A stretch of DNA of 5,512 nt. It comes from G039029935 sp039029935. Its GTDB lineage: Bacteria > Chloroflexota > Anaerolineae > Caldilineales > Caldilineaceae. Position 1 is the stretch's first letter. Each line of letters opens with the position of its first letter. A program made the translations under genes and the position numbers. Positions 1 to 5,512 of this stretch are shown one piece after another. Location: the NCBI GenBank assembly GCA_039029935.1, contig JBCCFC010000953.1, positions 1 through 5,512 on the forward strand. The letters are read 5' to 3'. The notes under the pieces are model-generated. The model worked only from the letters and a program-made list of their open reading frames with translations. It searched no databases and had not been told where the DNA came from.

Positions 1-181
1 CATGCTGTTCAGCCAAAGCTTTGGTGGAACAGTAGGGGTAGGGTGAGTCTAGCGCTAACCGCTTGCAGGTACACAGTCGGCAGAAAGGCTACCAGAAGCA
101 CTTCAGCAAGCACTAGATATCATCCTGCCCGATAGTAGCAATCTATTCACGCAAATCTGTACCTATCTAGCGGCAAAGGAA
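1..181 (+). pseudogene. Frame-disrupted 5' part of the STAND/NB-ARC gene
   Basis: This stretch looks like the missing upstream part of the ATPase gene that is open from 182. In the same frame as that ORF, positions 59-181 read without a stop and encode PLAGTQSAERLPEALQQALD followed by about 20 more residues ending in YLAAKE. This fits the usual NB-ARC text just before Walker B. The only possible start in it is a CTG at 125. Immediately upstream the frame has stops at 44-46, 50-52 and 56-58. The expected preceding motif, VSLA, appears instead in the +1 frame at 43-54, separated from PLAG by four extra bases (ctaa, 55-58). Further upstream a family-like AKALVEQ is in a third frame (about 12-32) and runs into TAG codons at 33 and 39. 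At least two frame changes within 60 bases suggest gene decay, or local sequence error. The P-loop would lie before position 1. Confidence 0.55.
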
Positions 182-2620
182 ATGCTTTTGGTGTTTGATA
201 ATGTTGAACATCTCCTGACAACAGATATGCAGCAAAATACAACAGATATGACGACAACCTCAAAAAATGATGCGAGTACGGTCTCGTTGGCGGAGGTGCT
301 AACACAAATCTTGTTGGCTGCACCCCGTGTCAAAATATTGACAACCTCACGACAGTCCATCCAACTACAAGAAGAATATCTGTTCCCGCTCTCTGGCATG
401 GCATTGCCTACCGAAGAACTTCTACAACCATTGGATGCCTTTATTCAGACGGATGCAATTCAGCTATTTCAACAAACAGCAAGGCAGAATGCGCCGACGT
501 TTGCCATTACAGACAAGAATCGAGCTGCCATCGCCCAATTTTGCATGAAGGTCCAAGGGACCCCCTTAGCCATTGTACTGGGTGCGGCCAATATGGACAT
601 CCTGACCCCTCAAGAGCTTGTGGAAGCCTATGAAGAAAATATCGACATATTAGAAGCCGAATGGTCAGATGTTCCAACTAGACAACAAAGCGTGCGTGCA
701 ATATTTGAGTATTCATGGCAGCTATTGGATGCAACAACGCAACAGGTTTTTGCGGCGTTATCTGTTTTTCAAGACGGATTTACAACCAAAGCCGCACGCA
801 AAGTTGCCAATGCATTTATTTCTCATCTCAGGCAGCTTCATAGCCAATCATTCATCGTACAAACAGTGCAAGGACGCTACCAAGTTCATGAATTGCTACG
901 ACAATTTGGCATGGAGAAATTGTGCGAGCAGACTAGAGATACAGCCTTCAATCGCTCATTGGCAGACAATTTCAACAGGAACCCCGTCCGGGAACGTCAT
1001 ATGCAGTATTATCTAGATTGGCTCGGTACACAAACACAGGCTATCCGAGGCAGTCAATCAAAAAAAATTATGACAACAATCCGTCCTGAGCTCAATAATA
1101 TTCGCACAGCGTGGCAATATGGGCTAGGACAGGTTTCGCTGTCATACTTAGCCCAAAGTAGTCATAGCTTATTTTACATTTACGATATTCTTTCGCTTAC
1201 ACAGGAAGCATTGGATATTTTTACACAATCCGCCCAACATCTACAGGTGCAGTTGGAAGGCTATCGCAAAAACACAGAAGTAAATCTGGACACGTATCAC
1301 TATCTTCATGGGCTATTTTTAGCATCTCAGGCTTATTTCCATCTAGAAGCAGGGGATACCGAGAAAACAAGCCAAAAAGTGCAGGATGCCATCCGGAAAG
1401 TCGATACCATCGAGGGACAGAATCCGAGGAAATGCTATGTACAAGCCATGAGTTACTGGCTATGGGCATGGGTCTTATACTATCATAGCGATCTTGAAGA
1501 GGCTAAGGTGAAAGCCATGCAAAGTATTACCATGGCGAGGCAAAGCGAGAATCAAGGGATTATGATTGATTGTCTTCGCATTCAGGGAGAGGCATACGCA
1601 GGGTTGGGCGACGAGAATAGGGCATTGGAGAGTTTTATGGAGGCACGTACCCTCTGTCATCAAAGCCAAAATCAACAAAGTGAGCTAGATATTTTGCAGG
1701 CATTAGGCGAACTCAAAGAAGCGCAAGGTGAGTTGACAGCGGCCACAATTTACTTTGAAAAGGCACGGGAGATTAGCTATTCAATAGCAAACGAATCAAA
1801 AATGTATGAATCTTCATATAATCTCTGTCGAGTATTTACACGAATCGGGGAATATGTCCAAGCAGAAGCGATGGCACAAGAAAATCTTCATTTCTATGAA
1901 AACATTGGTCAGAAATTGGTGATAGGAGGAGCTATATACTGTTTAGGGGTGATCTATCTACGATTAGGGTTATATACGCAGGCCATATATCATTTTCGTC
2001 AAGCCAGTCAACATATAGAGATGAATGCACATCAGCTATATATTAACTCACTGGTCAATCTGAGTACAGCTTATCAAGCGCAAGGTGATTACCAACAGAC
2101 TCAGAGTCTCTTAGATGATGCCATGGAAATGGCAGAGAAAATTCCTGCCAATCGCCCAAAAGGATATGTCAAAAAAAGCATGGCCTATCTATTGTGTTTA
2201 TTAGACAAACGTGAAGAGAGTGTTGTGCTGTATGAAGAAGCGTTATCCTTCTACCCTGAGCAGCCTAAACACCCAAAACTGGAGATCAAGGCAAATTTGG
2301 CACATGCTTACCAACAATCAGGAAATTTAACAATGGCCTTGATGCATATCGAAGATGTGCTTGCGTATCTTGATGATCATGCTGAAAGAATCTATCAGTT
2401 TCTCTATCCATTTGAGGTCTATTGGAACTGTTATCGTGTCTTGCAGGCGTGTCAAGATACGCGTGCCAATTCCATTCTCAAACAAGCCTACCGTCTGTTA
2501 CACACTTGGGCAGACCGCATTGACAATCAAATCTGGCGGATGTCATTCTTGGACAATGTGGCTGTCAACCGCGAACTGATGGCCGAAGCAAGGCGAGTTG
2601 GGCTGACAGTTACATCATAA
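182..2620 (+). CDS. STAND/NB-ARC ATPase with TPR repeats, N-terminally truncated
   Basis: The encoded 812 residues match the central and C-terminal parts of AfsR/MalT-like signal-transduction ATPases, which are cytoplasmic switches that bind ATP and sense ligands through TPRs. Visible landmarks are Walker B LLVFDNVEHL (residues 2-11), VKILTTSR (50-57), a GxPLA-type motif QGTPLAIVLGAA (125-136), and the winged-helix region SVRAIFEYSWQLLD to LSVFQDGF (170-200). These are followed by GRYQVHELLRQFGMEKL (231-247) and ELNNIRTAW (303-311). From about 380 to 730 there are roughly nine TPR-like helix pairs, such as AYAGLGDENRALESF and IYLRLGLYTQAIYHF. The tail SFLDNVAVNREL (788-799) is typical of the family. 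No HTH, CHAT, TIR or WD40 effector domain is present within the ORF. The ATG at 182 lies inside the conserved ATPase core and its AAAGGA (175-180) is only one base away, so it is a poor natural start. The intact gene probably began upstream of the window, and the P-loop is absent from this ORF. It may be a pseudogene or a TPR-only remnant. Confidence 0.85.
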   Translation: MLLVFDNVEHLLTTDMQQNTTDMTTTSKNDASTVSLAEVLTQILLAAPRVKILTTSRQSIQLQEEYLFPLSGMALPTEELLQPLDAFIQTDAIQLFQQTARQNAPTFAITDKNRAAIAQFCMKVQGTPLAIVLGAANMDILTPQELVEAYEENIDILEAEWSDVPTRQQSVRAIFEYSWQLLDATTQQVFAALSVFQDGFTTKAARKVANAFISHLRQLHSQSFIVQTVQGRYQVHELLRQFGMEKLCEQTRDTAFNRSLADNFNRNPVRERHMQYYLDWLGTQTQAIRGSQSKKIMTTIRPELNNIRTAWQYGLGQVSLSYLAQSSHSLFYIYDILSLTQEALDIFTQSAQHLQVQLEGYRKNTEVNLDTYHYLHGLFLASQAYFHLEAGDTEKTSQKVQDAIRKVDTIEGQNPRKCYVQAMSYWLWAWVLYYHSDLEEAKVKAMQSITMARQSENQGIMIDCLRIQGEAYAGLGDENRALESFMEARTLCHQSQNQQSELDILQALGELKEAQGELTAATIYFEKAREISYSIANESKMYESSYNLCRVFTRIGEYVQAEAMAQENLHFYENIGQKLVIGGAIYCLGVIYLRLGLYTQAIYHFRQASQHIEMNAHQLYINSLVNLSTAYQAQGDYQQTQSLLDDAMEMAEKIPANRPKGYVKKSMAYLLCLLDKREESVVLYEEALSFYPEQPKHPKLEIKANLAHAYQQSGNLTMALMHIEDVLAYLDDHAERIYQFLYPFEVYWNCYRVLQACQDTRANSILKQAYRLLHTWADRIDNQIWRMSFLDNVAVNRELMAEARRVGLTVTS
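218..250 (+). repeat. In-frame 12-bp direct repeat in Thr-rich insertion
   Basis: The 12-mer acaacagatatg occurs at 218-229 and again at 239-250, a 21-base (7-codon) period that keeps the frame and gives TTDMQQN followed by TTDM. It lies in a Thr/Asn/Gln-rich segment (residues about 13-36 of the ATPase) between Walker B and the VKILTTSR motif. From memory of the family this loop is usually short and not repetitive, so this looks like a local slippage expansion. Confidence 0.7.
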
Positions 2621-2638
2621 ATTGGCATCATAAATTGT
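2613..2638 (+). repeat. 13-bp tandem duplication over the stop codon
   Basis: The sequence catcataaattgg (2613-2625) is followed directly by catcataaattgt (2626-2638); 12 of 13 bases are identical. The first copy contains the TAA stop (2618-2620) of the ATPase gene, so the second copy carries a non-coding duplicate of the gene's last codons. It abuts the palindrome that starts at 2641. Confidence 0.85.
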
Positions 2639-2640
2639 CG

Positions 2641-2677
2641 ATAGAAGTTCGACTTTTGCCAAAAGTCGAACTTCTAT
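2641..2677 (+). terminator. Perfect 17-bp hairpin, probable terminator or palindromic repeat
   Basis: The arms 2641-2657 (atagaagttcgactttt) and 2661-2677 (aaaagtcgaacttctat) are perfect reverse complements around a three-base loop, gcc. It begins 20 bases after the ATPase stop codon, which suits a transcription terminator. However, the plus strand continues with six A residues rather than a T-run, and the minus strand has no T-run after the stem either. It could instead be a dispersed palindromic element or an RNA-processing hairpin. The alternative pairing gtcga (2637-2641) with tcgac (2649-2653) would compete with the long stem. The hairpin itself is certain; its role is inferred. Confidence 0.45.
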
Positions 2678-2777
2678 AAAAAACACACATGCACCCAATC
2701 GGGGATTATAGAGCCGTGTTGCGCAGTTGTACATACATGAATAATCATCCAACAGCATAACACCACATGAAATCAAC

Positions 2778-2784
2778 AAAGGAG
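2778..2784 (+). promoter_or_regulatory. Strong Shine-Dalgarno for the BNR propeller gene
   Basis: AAAGGAG at 2778-2784 sits eight bases before the ATG at 2793. It is a near-ideal ribosome binding site and fixes the start of the downstream gene. There is no better in-frame start upstream. Confidence 0.85.
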
Positions 2785-2792
2785 AATCAACA

Positions 2793-5297
2793 ATGAGCCA
2801 ACATTACCCAATCCACGCTGAACAATATGGACAACATCAGTGGTGGCTTGATGGTCGCTCAAATGACGATGCACACATGGGCTGTCTGATGCGCAACGCA
2901 CTTAAACACAAAGCGCAGATGTGTACAGATTCAGTCCAATGGATGAGTATTGGTCCCAGTAATCTCAATGGACGTGTCAAATGTATTGCCGTAAGCGTTA
3001 TTAAAGACGAGGCTACGGGTGAGGTTATCGAGCATATAGTCTATGCAGGTGCTGCCTCTGGTGGCGTCTGGAGAGGAGTAAAAGCGGATGATAATAAATG
3101 GTCTTGGTCTACAACATGGAAGAATAAATGGAAGAATGGTGACCTAGTTGATTGTCTATCTATCGGTGCACTGGCAGTTCATCCCGAAAATCCTAAGATC
3201 ATCTATGCGGGCACTGGTGAATGGGCACCCGGTGATGAAAATCTGACGACCTATCCAGGAGTAGGTCTCATTGTTTCATATGATGGTGGTCAGTCTTGGG
3301 GACCACCTAAATCATGTGAGAGTAAACAGGATAAATGTAAAAAGCTAAAATCACGTCGTATATCGCAGGTGCTAGTATCGCCTAACGAAAAACCCAAGGG
3401 GAAAAACATTATCTATGTTGCCGGTGACAAGGGGTTTCAAAAATCTGAAGACGGTGGGTGTACATGGGAAATGTTTCTTCCTGAAGATGTCAAGTGTTGC
3501 TGTAAGAATGATCAGTGTTGTCCCGAAAATGACAACCATTGCTGCAAGAGTGATAAGTGTTGTCCAGGCGTAAGCGATGCCGTATTTGGCAAGACAGTTG
3601 TCAATGAGGATGGTGAAAAATTTGACACCATTTGTATTAATGTGTGCAATGATGCTATCTATAAAACAATCGATAGCGGCAAAAGTTGGGAACGTTTATC
3701 TGATGGGCCTACGAATGAGTATGCTGATTGGGTTCGCCTTGCATTTTCATCACAGACGAAAGAATGTAAAGATAAAACAATTCTTACCGATACCCTATTT
3801 GCCAAACGCAATGGCACAATATTCAAATATGCAGAGATAGAGACACAGCCAAAACCACCTATATGCCCAGACAAAAAAATAACCATTGAGAAATTTTGGA
3901 CTTCCTTGCCAGGCCACCAAGGGGGAGCCAGTGGATACCCCGAATGGTGTAACCTCATTGCTGTCCACCCCACTAACCCAGATATACTTTTTGCTGGTGG
4001 GATTGAGTTTTATCGAACAACAAATGGCGGCAAAGAATGGTCTAAGAACAGAGAATTACATGTAGACCACCATCGAGCCATTGTCATTCCATCAACTCAA
4101 CCAGCTCAATCAGATAAGCTACCATATACGGTTTACACCTGTAACGACGGCGGTGTCTATCGGTTAGATGAAGACGGTGAGGTATTCGACAACATCAGCG
4201 ATGGGCTGGACATCACACAATTCTATCATGTTGGGACCTATCAGTCAAAGAATGGTGACGATATCATTATTGGTGGCGGCACACAAGATTTAGGAACAAA
4301 CATACTTCGTACAACAAAAACAAAACTAATTGAAGAAATTGGTAATGCTGATCCCTCCTCAACGCAGTGGCAATGGGAAAATATACTGGAACATGATGGT
4401 GGCTATTTTGTCGTTGACCCACGTGACCGAAATATCATGTATGCCGAAAGCCAATGGACCCGCATCAAAAAGAGTATTGATGGTGGGCGGCATTGGCGTG
4501 AAAGTGATTTTGGATTATATTATAACAGACCTTGGATTGGTGTTATTGCGATGGACCCAAAGAATCATGATGTGCTATTTACAGGCACGGAATATGTCTA
4601 TCGCACCACTGATGGCTGTGAGACGCCTTGGGAGCTAATCAGTATACCCCAAAAAGCAGACAAGCCTACCGAAGACATTCCTGCCAAAACGGAATTCTTT
4701 AAAGATGGGTTTGTCAAGTCGATTGCAATTCCATCTAAAAACGCCAAAGACGAAGTTTTTGTTGCGACAAATACTGGTAGAATTTGGCATGGTAAGAAAG
4801 ATGATAAAGATACATTTACATGGGAGACAGTTTTATGCCCAACAGACAATAACAATACTTGCAACCAAGTTGTTGTTTGTCAGGAGGACAATCAATACAT
4901 AGTGGCCGTATTTGGTGGTCCACAGCAAGATGGTTGTACTGGTGGGCTAGCTGGATTTGTCAAGCTCAGTAGAGATAATGGTAAGACCTGGAAGAAGATT
5001 AGCGGAGTCAAAGTCAAACATGGCGAGGGGGCTAAACCCACTTGTGAATGGCCTAAATCCGCTCTTCCCCAAATATCAATCAATACAGCTATTTTCCATC
5101 CGACTGACAAAAATATAATTTATGTCGGTACAGATGTTGGTGTTTTCAAAGGGAAAGAAGAGGGTGATGTATGGAACTGGGAAATACTGAGTGAAGACAT
5201 ACCCAACGCAATTGTCACACGATTGGCTTTGCTCAAAGATACGAACATACTGATTGCGGCAACTTATGGCCGGGGCATGTATGCCTGTACAATATAG
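2793..5297 (+). CDS. BNR/Asp-box beta-propeller protein without signal peptide
   Basis: The 834-residue product is a BNR-repeat protein of the sortilin/VPS10 or GH74-like propeller type. It opens with GPSNLNGRV (54-62) and YAGAASGGVW (84-93), then LSIGALAVHPENPKIIYAGTG (122-142, the characteristic blade pattern). Canonical Asp-boxes (S/T-x-D-x-G-x-S/T-W) are SYDGGQSW (162-169), SEDGGCTW (218-225), TIDSGKSW (292-299) and SRDNGKTW (726-733). Degenerate ones include TTNGGKEW (409-416), SIDGGRHW (561-568) and TTDGCETPW (605-613). Strand motifs such as ILFAGG, VLFTGT and IIYVGT recur, and the protein ends in AATYGRGMY (822-830), a usual last-blade signature. About ten or more blades are likely, as one large or two smaller propellers. 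The N-terminus (MSQHYPIHAEQYGQHQWW) is polar and has neither signal peptide nor membrane helix, so a cytoplasmic location or non-Sec export is inferred. There are about 30 cysteines, nine of them at 235-257. The sialidase FRIP motif is not seen, and the GH74-type TDIGG near the N-terminus is AASGG here, so no enzymatic activity can be assigned. Its substrate or partner is unknown. Confidence 0.9.
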   Translation: MSQHYPIHAEQYGQHQWWLDGRSNDDAHMGCLMRNALKHKAQMCTDSVQWMSIGPSNLNGRVKCIAVSVIKDEATGEVIEHIVYAGAASGGVWRGVKADDNKWSWSTTWKNKWKNGDLVDCLSIGALAVHPENPKIIYAGTGEWAPGDENLTTYPGVGLIVSYDGGQSWGPPKSCESKQDKCKKLKSRRISQVLVSPNEKPKGKNIIYVAGDKGFQKSEDGGCTWEMFLPEDVKCCCKNDQCCPENDNHCCKSDKCCPGVSDAVFGKTVVNEDGEKFDTICINVCNDAIYKTIDSGKSWERLSDGPTNEYADWVRLAFSSQTKECKDKTILTDTLFAKRNGTIFKYAEIETQPKPPICPDKKITIEKFWTSLPGHQGGASGYPEWCNLIAVHPTNPDILFAGGIEFYRTTNGGKEWSKNRELHVDHHRAIVIPSTQPAQSDKLPYTVYTCNDGGVYRLDEDGEVFDNISDGLDITQFYHVGTYQSKNGDDIIIGGGTQDLGTNILRTTKTKLIEEIGNADPSSTQWQWENILEHDGGYFVVDPRDRNIMYAESQWTRIKKSIDGGRHWRESDFGLYYNRPWIGVIAMDPKNHDVLFTGTEYVYRTTDGCETPWELISIPQKADKPTEDIPAKTEFFKDGFVKSIAIPSKNAKDEVFVATNTGRIWHGKKDDKDTFTWETVLCPTDNNNTCNQVVVCQEDNQYIVAVFGGPQQDGCTGGLAGFVKLSRDNGKTWKKISGVKVKHGEGAKPTCEWPKSALPQISINTAIFHPTDKNIIYVGTDVGVFKGKEEGDVWNWEILSEDIPNAIVTRLALLKDTNILIAATYGRGMYACTI
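3498..3565 (+). repeat. Duplicated 42-bp unit encoding a double CC-x4-CC cluster
   Basis: Within the propeller gene, 3498-3523 and 3540-3565 are two copies of a 26-base core that match at 23 of 26 positions and start 42 bases (14 codons) apart. They encode CCKNDQCCP and CCKSDKCCP. With the extra Cys at residue 235 this gives nine cysteines in 23 residues, with symmetrical spacing CC-x4-CC-x6-CC-x4-CC. It interrupts the region after the second Asp-box blade (ends MFLPEDVK) and precedes the next blade (ICINVCNDAIYKT). The spacing suggests metal binding or disulfides, but I recognise no named motif. Confidence 0.85.
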
Positions 5298-5307
5298 GTG
5301 AAAGGTT

Positions 5308-5374
5308 GAAGAGTTGAAGAGTGAAGAGTTGAAGAGTTGATTGTTCCCTTTTTACTCTTCACTCTTCATTTTTC
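5308..5374. repeat. GAAGAGT heptamer repeats, both orientations
   Basis: Four tandem units of GAAGAGT or GAAGAGTT occupy 5308-5338. After a short spacer the inverse array follows as ACTCTTC (5354-5360), ACTCTTC (5361-5367) and a degenerate ATTTTTC (5368-5374), continuing into ATTCTC. On the minus strand this reads as a heptad series that merges into the coding end of the minus-strand gene. From memory, such heptamer arrays occur between genes in cyanobacteria, Bacteroidetes and other large genomes. Confidence 0.85.
5315..5373 (+). terminator. Hairpin plus T5 after the propeller gene
   Basis: Bases 5315-5329 and 5354-5368 are perfectly complementary over 15 bp with a 24-base loop, and the plus strand continues with TTTTT (5369-5373). 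It begins 18 bases after the propeller gene's stop codon, the position expected for a rho-independent terminator. The stem is built from heptamer repeats, is only moderately GC-rich and has a long loop, so efficiency is uncertain. The right base of the stem overlaps the stop codon of the convergent minus-strand gene. No T-run follows the stem on the minus strand. Confidence 0.5.
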
Positions 5375-5512
5375 ATTCTCCCGCCATTTCTCAATTACCT
5401 CAAATGCTCGCAACATTTTCGTCAACGCATCACCATCCGTATACAAAACACCCTTCTCCTTCAAAAAATCCCTCGCAGGTCCCGTAAACCCACTACGCGC
5501 ATGAAACCAACA
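5366..5512 (-). CDS. C-terminal end of a protein, possibly nuclease-like (partial)
   Basis: On the minus strand an open frame enters from the window edge at 5512 and ends at the TGA occupying 5368-5366, giving the last 48 residues of a larger protein. They begin CWFHARSGFTGPARDFLKEK, continue with GVLYTDGDALTKMLRAF, and end EVIEKWRENEK. The pattern hydrophobic-x-SGFT-xx-A-xx-F-L-xxx-G-V-L-Y-x-D-G-xx-L-xx-ML resembles the tail of Mrr-like or PD-(D/E)XK nuclease-fold domains, which are often fused to ATPases. The catalytic residues would lie outside the window, so this is a suggestion only. The final residues NEK and the stop are encoded by the heptamer repeat array, as if the repeat has replaced or extended the original C-terminus. 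The gene is convergent with the propeller gene and so not in its operon. Confidence 0.65.
   Translation of the reverse strand, partial: CWFHARSGFTGPARDFLKEKGVLYTDGDALTKMLRAFEVIEKWRENEK

Noticed and set aside
49..58. Transposon excision scar (ctag and ctaa flanking cg)
   Set aside because: Only four-base near-repeats with no inverted repeats or element remains; a simple indel explains the frame change equally well.
163..399. Minus-strand open frame opposite the start of the ATPase gene
   Set aside because: It lies wholly antisense to recognisable ATPase sequence and encodes no known motif; it is a shadow of the coding strand.
669..1016. Plus-strand alternative-frame ORF inside the ATPase gene
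   Set aside because: The ATPase frame carries clear family motifs here (SVRAIFEYSW, GRYQVHELL); the other frame has none and no ribosome binding site was recognised.
2717..2747. Possible promoter for the propeller gene (TTGCGC at 2719, AATAAT at 2740)
   Set aside because: The -10 candidate matches TATAAT at five of six positions, but the spacer would be only 15 bases and the -35 match is three of six. Too weak to annotate.
3659..3973. Minus-strand ORF of about 104 codons inside the propeller gene
   Set aside because: Antisense to well-conserved blade sequence and without recognisable motifs.
4330..4638. Plus-strand alternative-frame ORF inside the propeller gene
   Set aside because: Overlaps Asp-box coding sequence in the real frame; its translation shows no domain.
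2793..5297. Sialidase (GH33) or GH74 xyloglucanase assignment for the propeller protein
   Set aside because: Asp-boxes are shared by many propellers. No FRIP arginine motif is seen, and the N-terminal GH74-type aspartate position is replaced.
5308..5374. CRISPR array at the heptamer repeats
   Set aside because: Units are seven to eight bases and contiguous, with no spacers; they are simple tandem repeats.

Overview
The window holds two long plus-strand genes and the 3' end of a third gene on the minus strand. Base composition is moderately AT-rich (GC in the 40s % by eye) and similar throughout. The first gene is a STAND/NB-ARC plus TPR protein and the second a signal-less BNR (Asp-box) beta-propeller. 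That mix, together with GAAGAGT-type heptamer repeats between genes, is what I would expect from a large-genome, often filamentous environmental bacterium. Chloroflexota is my first guess; cyanobacteria or Beggiatoa-like gammaproteobacteria are alternatives. This placement is inference from gene style, not from a marker gene.

Positions 1-2620: an AfsR/MalT-like signal-transduction ATPase. The open frame from the ATG at 182 begins exactly at the Walker B motif (LLVFDNVEHL) and runs through the rest of the NB-ARC module, a winged-helix region and a long TPR superhelix to a family-typical C-terminus. Recognisable family sequence continues upstream in the same frame to about position 59. Before that it jumps frame and meets several stops, so the gene looks 5'-broken and its P-loop is not connected to this ORF. 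A short Thr-rich insertion with a 21-bp repeat sits just after Walker B.

Positions 2621-2792: the spacer has a 13-bp tandem duplication that copies the stop-codon region, a perfect 17-bp palindromic hairpin, and a strong Shine-Dalgarno for the next gene.

Positions 2793-5297: an 834-residue beta-propeller protein with at least four canonical Asp-boxes and several degenerate ones. It has no signal peptide and many cysteines, including a striking nine-cysteine patch made of two copies of a recently duplicated unit.

Positions 5298-5512: a convergent junction made of heptamer repeats that fold into a hairpin followed by T5. The minus-strand gene follows; only its last 48 codons are visible, and they resemble the tail of an Mrr-like nuclease domain.

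Nothing in the sequence proves that the genes form one system. The hairpin and the fresh ribosome binding site between the two long genes suggest separate expression, and the third gene is convergent. The least ordinary features are the duplicated cysteine cluster inside an apparently cytoplasmic propeller and the broken 5' end of the STAND gene.
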